Source: Sphingomonas aliaeris (GTDB taxonomy: Bacteria > Pseudomonadota > Alphaproteobacteria > Sphingomonadales > Sphingomonadaceae). Taken from it: a stretch of DNA of 64,000 nt. This document shows positions 44,989 to 55,600 of this stretch, in pieces (positions within the stretch are counted from its first letter, which is position 1; every line of letters starts with the position of its first letter). The stretch spans positions 3,226,501 to 3,290,500 of the forward strand of contig NZ_CP061035.1 in NCBI RefSeq assembly GCF_016743815.1. Reading direction: 5' to 3'. The position numbers and the translations under genes are program-made. The notes beneath the pieces are model-generated. The model had not been told where the DNA came from. It made no database searches and saw only the letters and a list, made by a program, of their open reading frames with translations.

Positions 44989-45771
44989 ATGTCACAGGAT
45001 TCCCCCGGCCCCGCCGTCGCCTTTGCCGATGTGACGAAGCGGTACGGCGATGCGGTCGCGGTGGATGCCGTGTCGGTCGCGATCGCACCAGGCAGCTTCG
45101 TCGCGTTGGTCGGATCGTCGGGATCGGGCAAATCGACTTTGCTCAAGATGATCAACCGGCTGGTCGAGCCGAGCGGCGGCCGGGTGACGATAGGCGACGA
45201 GGACGTCACGCAGGCCGAGCCATACCTGCTGCGTCGGCGGATCGGCTATGTGTTCCAGAATATCGGGCTGTTCCCGCACATGAACGTCGCCGAGAACATC
45301 GCGATCGGATTGCGGATCGCGGGGGATGCATCCGGGGCGGACGGCGCCAGCGCGCGGGTGACGGAATTGCTCGAACTGGTCGACCTGCCCGCCGCGTTCG
45401 CCCGGCGGATGCCCGGCGAGCTGTCCGGCGGGCAGCGGCAGCGGGTCGGCGTGGCGCGCGCGCTGGCGCCAGCGCCCGGGCTGATGCTGATGGACGAACC
45501 GTTCGGCGCGCTCGACCCGGTGACGCGCGATCAACTCGGCACCAGCATCCGGGCGCTGCACGACCGGCTTGGGCTGACGACGATCATGGTGACGCACGAC
45601 ATGGCGGAGGCGCTGCTGATCGCGGACCGAGTGCTGGTGATGGAACGCGGGCGGATCGTGGCGGATGAAACCCCGCGCGACCTGATCGCGGGCAAGGGCG
45701 GCGCGGCGGCGGATGCGCTAGTCGCGGTGCCGCGGGAGCAGAGCCGTCGCTTGAGGGATCTGGAATCGTGA
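44989..45771 (+). CDS. Osmoprotectant-type ABC transporter ATP-binding protein
   Basis: The 260-residue ATPase has Walker A GSSGSGKSTLLKMINRL, Q-loop YVFQNIGLFPHMNVAEN, signature ELSGGQRQRVGVARAL, Walker B LMLMDEPFGALD and the switch His in MVTHDM. The KMINRL and FGALDPVTR motifs are those of the ProV/OpuCA branch for betaine, choline or carnitine. There is no CBS pair at the C-terminus. Its stop overlaps the GTG of the permease-binding protein fusion. Confidence 0.9.
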   Translation: MSQDSPGPAVAFADVTKRYGDAVAVDAVSVAIAPGSFVALVGSSGSGKSTLLKMINRLVEPSGGRVTIGDEDVTQAEPYLLRRRIGYVFQNIGLFPHMNVAENIAIGLRIAGDASGADGASARVTELLELVDLPAAFARRMPGELSGGQRQRVGVARALAPAPGLMLMDEPFGALDPVTRDQLGTSIRALHDRLGLTTIMVTHDMAEALLIADRVLVMERGRIVADETPRDLIAGKGGAAADALVAVPREQSRRLRDLES

Positions 45772-47309
45772 GCGCGTTCCTGGAGGCGATGGGCCGCGTG
45801 CCCGATCTGCTGGCGTCGCACCTGTTGCTGGCGGCATCGGCGCTGCTGGCGGGACTGGTGATCAGCCTGCCGTTGGCGGTCTGGTCTGCGCGGAATGCCC
45901 GCGTCGGGCGGGTCGCGCTCGGTTTCGCGAGCCTGGTCCAGACGATACCGTCGCTCGCGCTGCTCGCGTTATTCTACCCGCTGTTGCTGTCGCTATCGAC
46001 CCTGGTCGGGGGCGGGATACCTGCTTTGGGGTTCCTGCCGTCGCTGCTCGCGCTGACCTTGTATGCGCTGTTGCCGATCCTGCGCAACGGCGTGACGGGG
46101 CTGGCCGGGATCGACCCGGCGGTGATCGAGGCGGCGGACGGGGTGGGCATGACGCCGGCGCAGAAATTGCGGCTGGTGGAGGCGCCATTGGTCGCGCCCG
46201 TCCTGATGGCGGGGATCCGGACCGCGGCGGTCTGGACGATCGGCGCGGCAACGTTGTCCACCACCATCGGCTATCCGAGCCTCGGCGACATGATCTTCGC
46301 CGGATTGCAGACTCAGAACTGGGCGCTGGTGCTGGCCGGATGCGTGAGCGCGGCGGCGTTGGCGATGGCGGTGGACGCGATGCTCGGCGTGATCGAACAC
46401 GGCATCCGCCACCGCCGCCACGCGCAGGTCTGGATCGCGGCGGCAGTGCTGGGGGCGGGCGTGCTGGTCGCGCTGACGCCGTTATGGCCGAAGTCGGGTG
46501 ACGATCAGGTCGTGACGATCGGCGCGAAGAACTTCTCCGAGCAGTATATCCTTGCGCGGTTGATCGGGCACCGACTGGAGCGTGCGGGATACCGGGTGCA
46601 GTATCGCGAGGGGCTGGGTTCGGCGGTGATCTTCGGTGCGCTGAAGAGCGGCGATACCGACGTCTATGTCGACTATTCCGGTACGATCTGGGCCAATGAG
46701 ATGCACCGCAAGGACGTCCCCCAACGCGCGCCGATGCTGGCGCAGATCGGGGAATGGGCGTCAAAGACTTCCGGCGTGAAACAGCTCGGCGCGCTGGGTT
46801 TCGAGAATGCCTATGCCTTCGCGATGCGCGGCGACGATGCGAAGGCGCGCAAGATCGCATCGCTGGACGATCTGGTCGCGGCCGCCCCGACGCTGAACCT
46901 CGCTTCCGATCTGGAGTTCCTCGAACGGCCCGAATGGGCGGCGGTCCAGCGTTCCTATCCGCTGAGGTTCAAGTCAGCGCGCGCCTATGCGCCGACCTTC
47001 ATGTACCGCGCGCTCGACAGCCGTCAGGCGGACGTGATCTCGGCATTTTCGTCCGACGGGCGGATCGCCGCGCAGAAATTGACCGTGCTGACCGACCCAC
47101 GCCGCGCGATCCCGGGCTATGACGCGATCCTGCTCATCGCGCCGAAGCGCTCCGGCGATGAACGGTTCAACGCGGCGTTACGGCCGCTTATCGGACGCAT
47201 CCCGGTTGAGGCGATGCGCGAGGCTAACTACATGGTGGATCGCGATACCGACAAGGCAACGCCGGAACAGGCCGCGCGCTGGCTCGAGGAACGCCTGGGA
47301 TTACGCTGA
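45768..47309 (+). CDS. Osmoprotectant ABC permease fused to its substrate-binding protein
   Basis: This 513-residue protein joins two parts. Residues about 1-225 form the permease with six helices and the coupling loop VIEAADGVGMTPAQKLRLVE. After a helix at about 223-240 comes a ProX/OpuAC-like binding domain (VTIGAKNFSEQYILARLIGH, DTDVYVDYSGTIW, LASDLEFLERPEW). Such fusions are known in the OpuA/OpuC family. The binding part faces the periplasm and may take up glycine betaine, choline or a related solute. GTG start, overlapping the ATPase gene. Confidence 0.92.
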   Translation: MSAFLEAMGRVPDLLASHLLLAASALLAGLVISLPLAVWSARNARVGRVALGFASLVQTIPSLALLALFYPLLLSLSTLVGGGIPALGFLPSLLALTLYALLPILRNGVTGLAGIDPAVIEAADGVGMTPAQKLRLVEAPLVAPVLMAGIRTAAVWTIGAATLSTTIGYPSLGDMIFAGLQTQNWALVLAGCVSAAALAMAVDAMLGVIEHGIRHRRHAQVWIAAAVLGAGVLVALTPLWPKSGDDQVVTIGAKNFSEQYILARLIGHRLERAGYRVQYREGLGSAVIFGALKSGDTDVYVDYSGTIWANEMHRKDVPQRAPMLAQIGEWASKTSGVKQLGALGFENAYAFAMRGDDAKARKIASLDDLVAAAPTLNLASDLEFLERPEWAAVQRSYPLRFKSARAYAPTFMYRALDSRQADVISAFSSDGRIAAQKLTVLTDPRRAIPGYDAILLIAPKRSGDERFNAALRPLIGRIPVEAMREANYMVDRDTDKATPEQAARWLEERLGLR

Positions 47310-48145
47310 TGCCGTTGCGCGATCATTTGAGGAGCCGGCTCGTCGGGGAAGTCCGGGCGATCTTCAACGACAAAAATCGCGGCGAGCAACCGGTGCAGCG
47401 CCGCGACGACGGCCTGTTCGGCCCCGGATCCGCCGCCTGGACGGTGCATGGCGACGTGACGACGATGATGGTCGGCGGCGTCGCGGCATTGCTGTTGCAG
47501 ATGCTCCACCCGGCGGTGCTGGCCGGCGTCTGGGATCATAGCGAGTTCCGCAAGGACATGCTGGGGCGGCTGCGGCGGACGGCACGCTTCATCGCCGTGA
47601 CGACGTTCGGTGCGCGTGACGATGCCGAGGCCGCGATCGAGCGGGTGCGATCGATCCACACCTATGTCTCCGGCACGCTGGCCGATGGCACGCCGTATCG
47701 CGCCGACGATCCCCGGCTGCTCGCCTGGGTGCATGTGACGGAGATGACGAGCTTTCTCGATGCGTGGCTGATGTATGGCGATCCCAGGATGTCGCTGGCG
47801 GATCAGGATCGGTATTTCGCCGAAACCGCACGGATCGCGCGCGATCTGGGGGCGGACCCCGTGCCGACCACCAAGGCCGAGGCGCTGGCGCTGATCGCCG
47901 AGATGCGGCCCGAACTGAAAGTGGATGCACGCACGCGGGAAGTGGCCCGCATCGTCCTGACGCAGCGCGCGCCGAAGCTCGCGGCGCAACCCGTACAGGC
48001 GATGACGTTCCAGGCGGCAGTCGACCTGTTGCCGCATTGGGCGCGCGAGATGCACGGGCTGCATGCATCGACATTGGGACGGCCATTGGTGTCGGCGGGG
48101 ACGCTGGGGCTGGCCAAGACGTTGCGCTGGGCGTTCCACGGCTGA
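47309..48145 (+). CDS. DUF2236 (MpaB-like) oxygenase-family protein
   Basis: The 278-residue protein overlaps the preceding stop by one base. [20 protein letters not shown] is the conserved His-containing helix of DUF2236, RSIHTYVSG the second His motif and [14 protein letters not shown] the third; together they bind heme b in characterised relatives such as MpaB and Lcp. The natural reaction is unknown. Its place between the osmolyte transporter and the rut genes has no clear meaning. Confidence 0.88.
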   Translation: MPLRDHLRSRLVGEVRAIFNDKNRGEQPVQRRDDGLFGPGSAAWTVHGDVTTMMVGGVAALLLQMLHPAVLAGVWDHSEFRKDMLGRLRRTARFIAVTTFGARDDAEAAIERVRSIHTYVSGTLADGTPYRADDPRLLAWVHVTEMTSFLDAWLMYGDPRMSLADQDRYFAETARIARDLGADPVPTTKAEALALIAEMRPELKVDARTREVARIVLTQRAPKLAAQPVQAMTFQAAVDLLPHWAREMHGLHASTLGRPLVSAGTLGLAKTLRWAFHG

Positions 48146-48203
48146 GGGCTACCACGCGCTTTCACCCTTGCGAAGCGCGCAGGCCCGCCGCAGACTTGCC
48201 CCC

Positions 48204-48932
<729 letters not shown>

Positions 48933-48965
48933 TCCCCCGCCCCCGCTTTAGTCTCCGGAGACAGC

Positions 48966-49349
48966 ATGCCGTTCGAACCGATCAATCCGCCGCAATTCCC
49001 AACGCCGATCGCGCCCTATTCCGCCGGGGCGAAGGCGGGCAATACGGTCTATGTTTCGGGTGTGCTGGCGCTGGGCGAAGGCGGCACGGTGTTGCATGTC
49101 GGCGATGCCGCAGCACAGACGCGCCACATATTGGACGTCATCAAGATCACGCTGGAGGCGGGCGGCGCGACGCTGGAGGATGTGGCGATGAACCATATCT
49201 TCCTGAAGGATCTGGCCGATTATGCCGCGTTCAACGCGGTCTATGCCGAGTATTTTCCGGGCGCGAAGCCGGCGCGCTATTGCATCAAATGCGATCTGGT
49301 GAAGCCCGATTGCCTGGTCGAGATCGCTTCCGTGGCGCATATCGGTTGA
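48966..49349 (+). CDS. rutC: Aminoacrylate peracid reductase/deaminase RutC (RidA family)
   Basis: The 127-residue protein is a YjgF/RidA-type trimer subunit. [40 protein letters not shown] and [20 protein letters not shown] match RutC. It converts aminoacrylate or its peracid in the uracil pathway. Starts 33 bases after rutB. Confidence 0.93.
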   Translation: MPFEPINPPQFPTPIAPYSAGAKAGNTVYVSGVLALGEGGTVLHVGDAAAQTRHILDVIKITLEAGGATLEDVAMNHIFLKDLADYAAFNAVYAEYFPGAKPARYCIKCDLVKPDCLVEIASVAHIG

Positions 49350-49390
49350 GCGCCTTCCCGCTTCGTCACCCCTGCGCATCGGACGGTTAG

Positions 49391-50170
49391 TTGGCGGAGG
49401 CTGGTGGGCTGTATTACGAGGAGCATGGCAGCGGGCCGCCGCTGATCCTGTCTTCGGGGCTGGGCGGGTCGGCGGGATATTGGGCGCCGAACCTGTCTGC
49501 GCTGGCGGAGCATTTCCGCGTCATCGCCTATGATCATCGCGGCACGGGGCGCAGCGACCGCACCGTCCCGAGGGGCGGGACCGGCGTGGCGGGCATGGCG
49601 GCGGACGTCGTGGCGCTGATGGATGCCCTCGCGATCAAGCGGGCCGACTTTGTCGGGCATGCGTTGGGCGGGATGATCGGGCTGGAAACGGCGATCTCAG
49701 CCGGGCGGATCGACCGGCTCGTCGTCATCAACGGCTGGGTCGAACTGGATGCACATACACAGCGATGTTTCGACGTACGGCTGACGCTGTTGCGCGACAG
49801 CGGGGCGGAGGCGTTCCTGCACGCACAGCCTCTATTCCTCTATCCGCCCGACTGGATATCGTCGCACGATGCGGAGTTGCGGGCCGAGGCGGCGCACCAA
49901 CTGGCGCATTTCGCCGGCGCGGAAACGACCCGGCGCCGCATCGACGCGGTGCGGTCCTACGTGCCCGATCTGGTACGGATGTGCGACATTCCGGCGCTGC
50001 TCGCGCTCGCGACGCGCGACGACATGCTCGTGCCGATGCAGCGGTCGCTGGACGTCGCCGCGCACGTACCCGGCGCCAGAACCGCGACGTTCGACTGGGG
50101 CGGCCATGCCTGCAATGTCACCGATCCGGACACTTTCAACCGCCTCGTCCTCGATTTCCTCAGGAGCTGA
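49391..50170 (+). CDS. rutD: RutD, alpha/beta hydrolase-fold protein of uracil breakdown
   Basis: The 259-residue protein begins at TTG 49391 ([20 protein letters not shown] follows). The oxyanion region is GLGGSAGYW and the elbow reads [11 protein letters not shown], with Ala where a Ser nucleophile would be; the E. coli RutD has the same HALG, as I recall, so this is normal for the family. It is thought to speed hydrolysis of aminoacrylate. C-terminal His in [18 protein letters not shown]. Confidence 0.92.
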   Translation: MAEAGGLYYEEHGSGPPLILSSGLGGSAGYWAPNLSALAEHFRVIAYDHRGTGRSDRTVPRGGTGVAGMAADVVALMDALAIKRADFVGHALGGMIGLETAISAGRIDRLVVINGWVELDAHTQRCFDVRLTLLRDSGAEAFLHAQPLFLYPPDWISSHDAELRAEAAHQLAHFAGAETTRRRIDAVRSYVPDLVRMCDIPALLALATRDDMLVPMQRSLDVAAHVPGARTATFDWGGHACNVTDPDTFNRLVLDFLRS

Positions 50171-50172
50171 AC

Positions 50173-51249
50173 ATGCAAGTCGGTGTTTTCGTCCCCATCA
50201 ACAACAATGGCTGGCTGATCAGCGAAAACGCACCGCAATATAAGCCGAGCTTCGACCTCAACAAACAGATCGCGCAGTCGGCGGAGAAGCACGGCCTGGA
50301 TTTCCTGCTGTCGATGATCAAGCTGCGCGGTTTTGGCGGGAAGACCGAATTTTGGGAATATGGACTGGAAAGCTTCACGCTGATGGCCGGGCTGGCCGCG
50401 GTGACCGAGCGGATCAAGATCTACGCCACTTGCCCCACGCTGATCATCCCCCCGGCCTTTGCCGCGCGGATGTGTAACACGATCGATTCGATCAGCCACG
50501 GCCGGTTCGGTTTGAACCTGATCACGGGGTGGCAGCGACCGGAATATAGCCAGATGGGTTTGTGGCCGGGGGACGAGCATTTCCGCAACCGCTACAAGAT
50601 GCTCGACGAATATGCCCAGATCCTGCGCGAATGCTGGGAGACGGGCGGCTCCGATCTGAAGGGCGAATACTATCAGATGGACGACTGCCGCGTGAAGCCG
50701 CAGCCGACCGGCGACATGAAGATCATCTGCGCGGGGTCGTCCGAAGAGGGGCTGGCCTTCTCCGCGAAGTGGGCGGATTACGCCTTCTGTCTGGGCAAGG
50801 GCGTCAACACGCCGACCGCCTTTTCATCGAACAACGACAAGCTGGCCGCCGCGACCGCGAAGACCGGTCGCGACGTGTCGATCTTCGTCCTCGTCATGGT
50901 CATCGCCGCCGAGACGGACGAAGAAGCGATGGCGAAGTGGAAATCCTACAATGACGGCGTCGATCTGGAGGCGATCGCCTGGCTCGCGGATCAGGGCGCG
51001 GTGGACAAGCATAACAAGGACACCAACGTCCGGCAGCTTGCCGCGCCCGAAGGTGCGGTCAACATCAACATGGGCACGCTGGTCGGCAGCTACGAAAGCG
51101 TCGCGCGGATGCTGGACGAGATGGCCGCAGTGCCGAACACCGGCGGCGTGCTGCTGACGTTCGACGATTTCGTCGAGGGGGTCGAGGCGTTCGGCACGCG
51201 GATCCAGCCGCTGATGAAATGCCGGGAGCATATCACAGCGGCGGAATGA
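50173..51249 (+). CDS. rutA: Pyrimidine monooxygenase RutA
   Basis: This 358-residue flavin-dependent enzyme opens the uracil ring using FMNH2 and oxygen. The N-terminus [20 protein letters not shown] and motifs [40 protein letters not shown] and [19 protein letters not shown] are close to RutA. It is last in the order B-C-D-A; E. coli has A first. The flavin reductase RutF that RutA needs is not in this window. Confidence 0.95.
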   Translation: MQVGVFVPINNNGWLISENAPQYKPSFDLNKQIAQSAEKHGLDFLLSMIKLRGFGGKTEFWEYGLESFTLMAGLAAVTERIKIYATCPTLIIPPAFAARMCNTIDSISHGRFGLNLITGWQRPEYSQMGLWPGDEHFRNRYKMLDEYAQILRECWETGGSDLKGEYYQMDDCRVKPQPTGDMKIICAGSSEEGLAFSAKWADYAFCLGKGVNTPTAFSSNNDKLAAATAKTGRDVSIFVLVMVIAAETDEEAMAKWKSYNDGVDLEAIAWLADQGAVDKHNKDTNVRQLAAPEGAVNINMGTLVGSYESVARMLDEMAAVPNTGGVLLTFDDFVEGVEAFGTRIQPLMKCREHITAAE

Positions 51250-51259
51250 AACTCCGGCG

Positions 51260-51871
51260 CTACCCTTCCAGGCAATCGCGCAGGTTGCCGAGGGGCAGCG
51301 GGGTCGAAAAGTGCATGCCGAATGCGTTGCCCTCGACCCAGCGGACGGTGCCGAACAGGCATATCTGGTGACCGGGCAGCAGGATCTGTCCGGTCTGTCC
51401 GGGTTCGACCGCGACGTTTGCCTCCAGCCGGACGCCGCCGGGGGAGATGTTCGAGATCTTCGCCTTGAACTGGCGTCCGGACAGCCGGACCACGGCATCG
51501 AGCGTGACGTCGAAGCGCGGTGCGCGCGCGATTTGCCCGTCATCGCTCGTCTGGCAGAATACGGGTTCCAGATTCTGCTTTTCTACGAATTGCATGCCGG
51601 CCTTCATGCCGTTGACCCAACGGACATGCGCGGTGCACCGGGGCAAGCCGCGAAGCTCGATCTCCAGCGCCTGCCCGACGGCGGGCGTGAAGCTCATCCG
51701 TGCCATCAGTCCGTATTCGGACAGGTTGAGCACGAGACAGGCATTGTCGTTCATGCCGTCATTGACCTTTCCGATCAGCAATACCGTCGAGGCGCGCGCA
51801 GCTTCGCGGCGGTCGACATTGGCGGACGGTACGGTCTGGGGTGAAGGGATTGTTTGGTAGAACATGATCAT
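51260..51871 (-). CDS. Tandem PilZ-domain protein
   Basis: The 203-residue protein holds two PilZ-like domains. The first has the complete c-di-GMP signature, RxxxR at R22-R26 and NLSEYG at 49-54. The second starts RAPRF at 116-120 with a shortened arginine motif and has NISPGG at 141-146. It is the last gene of the DUF11 operon and overlaps the gene before it (ATGA). It probably links that surface system, or another process, to c-di-GMP. Confidence 0.85.
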   Translation of the reverse strand: MIMFYQTIPSPQTVPSANVDRREAARASTVLLIGKVNDGMNDNACLVLNLSEYGLMARMSFTPAVGQALEIELRGLPRCTAHVRWVNGMKAGMQFVEKQNLEPVFCQTSDDGQIARAPRFDVTLDAVVRLSGRQFKAKISNISPGGVRLEANVAVEPGQTGQILLPGHQICLFGTVRWVEGNAFGMHFSTPLPLGNLRDCLEG

Positions 51872-52167
51872 ACATTCCTTTCACTTGATCGCGCGAACCA
51901 GCGATCTTCGGGATGAATTGAGGTGAGGCGCGGATCCGGTGTCATCGCGCGGAGCATTCGTGCGCGGAACTTCACCCGTTGCCAGAATGTCGCGTCCTTA
52001 AGACGCCACTGCCGGATCGCCTCGCAACAGAAGGATTCGATCAGTTCCTCGCTTTCTTGCCGGTCGCGCAGCGCGAAGCTGGCGGCCAGCTCCTCGAGCG
52101 CGGCGACCTGATCGGCCTCGGGCGGGGTGCGCATCGACTGCAACCCATTTGGATAGAAGCTCATCAT
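51868..52167 (-). CDS. Small hypothetical protein of the DUF11 operon (99 aa)
   Basis: A soluble, helical 99-residue protein beginning MMSFYPNGLQSMRTPPEADQ, with acidic helices (ELAASFALRDRQESEELIES) followed by a basic half. No signal peptide. Its stop overlaps the PilZ start and its start is five bases from the DUF11 gene upstream, so it is cotranscribed. No family recognised; it may partner the PilZ protein. Confidence 0.7.
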   Translation of the reverse strand: MMSFYPNGLQSMRTPPEADQVAALEELAASFALRDRQESEELIESFCCEAIRQWRLKDATFWQRVKFRARMLRAMTPDPRLTSIHPEDRWFARSSERNV

Positions 52168-52172
52168 CTCTC

Positions 52173-52682
52173 CTATCTCAGCATGACGCGATACCGAAGG
52201 CGGAAGGCGCCGCCGGTGGTCATGATGCCGTTGCTCATCGTCACGCGGATGCCGCGGACCTTGCCGTCATATCCCGTACCGTCGTCCTGCGGCAGATAGG
52301 TCCAGGTGACGCCGTCGGAATATTCGATGCTGCCATAGGTCAGGCCACTCGACAGCAATTGCAGGCCGAGCAACGTGCCGTTGGTGAATTCGACCGCGGT
52401 GGAGCCGCTGCCGTAGGGAAGAACGCGGAACTTTACCGTCGCCGGGATGACGTCCTCGATCACGACGTGGCGGATCGTGACGAGGTTCAGCAAGGGATTG
52501 GTCGCGACGAGCGAATAGTCGATCGTCGCGCCCGGCAGGTTGCGCGCGGGGGTGAGCGTATTGACCTGATCTCCGACGATCGTGCTGGTCTTGTCGACAT
52601 TCAGATCGGCGGCGATGGCCGGCGTGGTCATGACCAGCGCGGCAATCAGCGCGAGGATCATCCGGAGTGAAAGCGGGGTCAC
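52173..52682 (-). CDS. Secreted DUF11-like protein (169 aa)
   Basis: The protein starts at GTG 52682, overlapping the stop of the giant gene (GTGA). MTPLSLRMILALIAALVMTT is a signal peptide (to about residue 24). The mature part is a single DUF11-type beta sandwich: LNVDKTSTIVGDQVNTL, LPGATIDYSLVATNP, VVIEDVIPATVKFRVLP, close to one in the 372-residue protein at 57794. It ends in basic RLRYRVMLR. Probably a partner of the other DUF11 proteins of the operon. Confidence 0.82.
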   Translation of the reverse strand: MTPLSLRMILALIAALVMTTPAIAADLNVDKTSTIVGDQVNTLTPARNLPGATIDYSLVATNPLLNLVTIRHVVIEDVIPATVKFRVLPYGSGSTAVEFTNGTLLGLQLLSSGLTYGSIEYSDGVTWTYLPQDDGTGYDGKVRGIRVTMSNGIMTTGGAFRLRYRVMLR

Positions 52683-55600
52683 TTCCGTCCTCCAAAGATC
52701 GCGCGGGTAGTGTTGCCAATGGTCCGCTGGTCGAATTTCATCCGCATCGTGATGTACGGGCCGTGCCGGGTGTAGCGATCATCCTCGAAGTCGCGATCGC
52801 GATAGCCGGCGACGTTGTAGCCGCCCGTGATCCAGACATTCTTCGCCGGCGAGACACCGATCGACGGGCCGCCGCTGAACGCCACCGCGCCGCGATCCCA
52901 GGCGTGCTGGACCGAGCCCTGCATGCCGATGTCGAAGCGGGTGCCGATGTCCTTGCGCAGTTCGAAGCCGGTGACGTGGATATACCCGGTATAAATGTCG
53001 TCCTGAAACCGTCCGCGCACATATTTGGAGCCATAATAGAGGGTCGCTTCGAAGCCGTGCCCGTTGCCCTCGGGGCCGGAGCGATAGTTGATCGCGAGAT
53101 TGTTGATCGCGCGGCTGGTGACCTGATCGCCCGCCCCATAGGCCGGGACACCCAGATTGTTGCCGGCGGAGAAGCCGGCATCAGCGCCTTCGTGGCGCAG
53201 TTCGAAGCGTTCCAAGATGGACCAGCGGCTGTCGAAGGGGCGCAGCGCGATGGCGAGATCCGCCGAGGCATAGGTGCCCGATGCACCACCCGCGTCCGTC
53301 GTCCGATAAGCGCGGATCGAGGATGCGAGCGTCTGACCCTCGCCGAGCGAGCGCAGGAAGTTGGTCGTGAGGCCGAGCCGCTTGTCAGCGGCGGCGTCGC
53401 GATATTCGATCCGCCCGTTCCACGACCAGCGATTGGCACGATAGGCCGCGCTGAGCGTGGCGGCGGTAAAGCTGCCGGTGCTGCCCGTATTGCCGAAGCC
53501 CCCCGTGGTCGAGGACGAAACCGAGCCGATCGAGCCGCCCGACGCGACCGGCTGGAAAGGATTGATCACCGCACCGGTCGGGACGCGCCCGCTGATCGTC
53601 GAGGCGGCATCGAGCGTGGCGTCGAACGTCCAGTGCTTGCCGACCGGCAGCGACTGGCTGAGGCCGTATTGCGCGAAGGTGCGGCCGCCATTTTCGGCCA
53701 CGGCCTGCTGGTTGAGCGTGCTCATCAGCTTGGCACCGGTCCAGGGCGCGACGTCGAAACCGATCTGCTTGGTATGGACGACGAATTCCTGGCCGTTCGC
53801 GATTTCGTATCCGCCGATCAGGCGGATGCCGGGCGTGATGCGATAGGCCGCGGTCAACTGGTGACGGATCGGGAAGTCGACGCTGTCCTTGTCCCCGCCC
53901 GGCGCGAACTGGGTCTGGCCGGACACGGTCAGGTCGCCGCCGAACAGGATCTGGCTGCCACCGAGGGTGAGCAGGCGGGAGTCGCGATCCTTGCCGTCGC
54001 GGCCACGATCCATCGCCACCTGGGCGCCGATGAAGACGGTGCCGGTGTCGCGGCGATATTCGAGCCGCATATCGCCGGCGGTGCGCGTGCCCGGCCCTTC
54101 CAGCTGCTGCTGGTGCCAGGCCGAGCCGGTCAGGTTGAGCCGGCCGGATAGATGGACCTTGCCGTCGAAGCCGAACTTGCGCGTCCCCGCCTCAACCAGA
54201 TTCTGCTGGCCAAGACCGAAGCTGGCATCCTGTTGCCGGGCATAAGCGAGCACGTCGGCGACCGGGCCGTGATGCTCGACCTCCGCGGTATAGGCCTGGC
54301 CATCGCGCAGTCCGCCGCGCCCGCCGGTCGCCGCTTCGGCGCGCAGCAGCGTGCTGGTGGTGAGTTTTGCCTTCAGGTCCACGCCCGCAACGGTGGCGAC
54401 GCCGACGGTTTCGTCGCGAATGCCGCTGACGCCGACTTCGACGCGGCCCTGCGCAAGCTTCGCGGCGACGCGGGCGGCGGCGACCAGCTTGCCGCTGCGA
54501 CCGCCGTCGACTTCGTAATCGGCGACGATGAAGACCGGGTTGAGGTCCAGATCGCGGCTGAGCACGGGTTCGCGGAAGCGGATCGTGCCAGCGACGATAT
54601 CGATGTCATAGTCGATGTGGCGAGCGAGTTCGCGGCTGGAGACGATCAGTTCGGAACGGAAGCGGTTGCGCACCTCGATCCGCAACTTGTCGCTGTTCGG
54701 CACGATGTTGCGGCCCGACAGGCGATACGGACCGCTGAGGCCGTTGCCCTGGATCTCGTCGCGCGAATACAGAGTGTCGGTGGTAGCAGCGAAGCCCGTC
54801 GCGCGCAGTTTCGTGCCTTCGTATGCCGCCTTCAGGCCGTTCAGCGTGCGGCTGTAGCGGGTGAGTTGCGTGTCGGTGAAGCCGGTTTCGAAGTCGCCGA
54901 AAAGAGCGTAGAATTCGCGGCGTTCGAGACGCAGGTACAGCTTGCGCCGGGTGGCCGCGTCATAGCCCTGCTGCGAGCCGTCGCCATAGACGGTGTAATA
55001 GCGGTCGGGATCGATCGTGCCGAGCAGCCCGCGCGTCGGATCGTACTTCCGGTCGCTGTCATAGGCGATCGTCAGCAACCACGATCCTTTGACTCGACCC
55101 TTGGCATAGAAGCTCAACTGGCCGTCCGTGACGACCTTGCCGCGTTCGGCGACGGGCAGGCCGGACGAATGCTTGCGCAGCGTGTCGTAGCCGATCGTAC
55201 CCGATCCGAAGCCGACGACCATCCAGTCCTTCTGCGCACCCGACAGCCAAGCGCGGATCTCGCTGGTACGGGTGATCTTCTCATCGGTCAGCGCGATCTT
55301 GATCTGGACGGCACCGGCCTGCGTCGTGGGCTGCAGCGCAAGGAACGCGATGCCATCGTCGCCGACGACGCGCGCAGTGGTGGCGGCGCGATCGCGCCCG
55401 GCAAGCTGGCGGCCCTGTTCGAGTTCGGCCTGCACCGCGGCGGTGTAGGGCTGATCGACTGTGAAGGGGACGACGGTGCCGGCATGGACCGGACGCCCAT
55501 CCCTGTCGGTGACGCGCACCGCGATCAGCGGGCGCGTGAGGCCGTCGGCGACGAGGCGGCTTTGCGCGGCGTCATAGACCGCGTTCGCGGCGGTTCCGGA

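Noticed and set aside
49391-50170. RutD judged defective because the nucleophile Ser is replaced by Ala
   Set aside because: The GHALGG elbow is, as I recall, normal for RutD proteins, so it is not a lesion.
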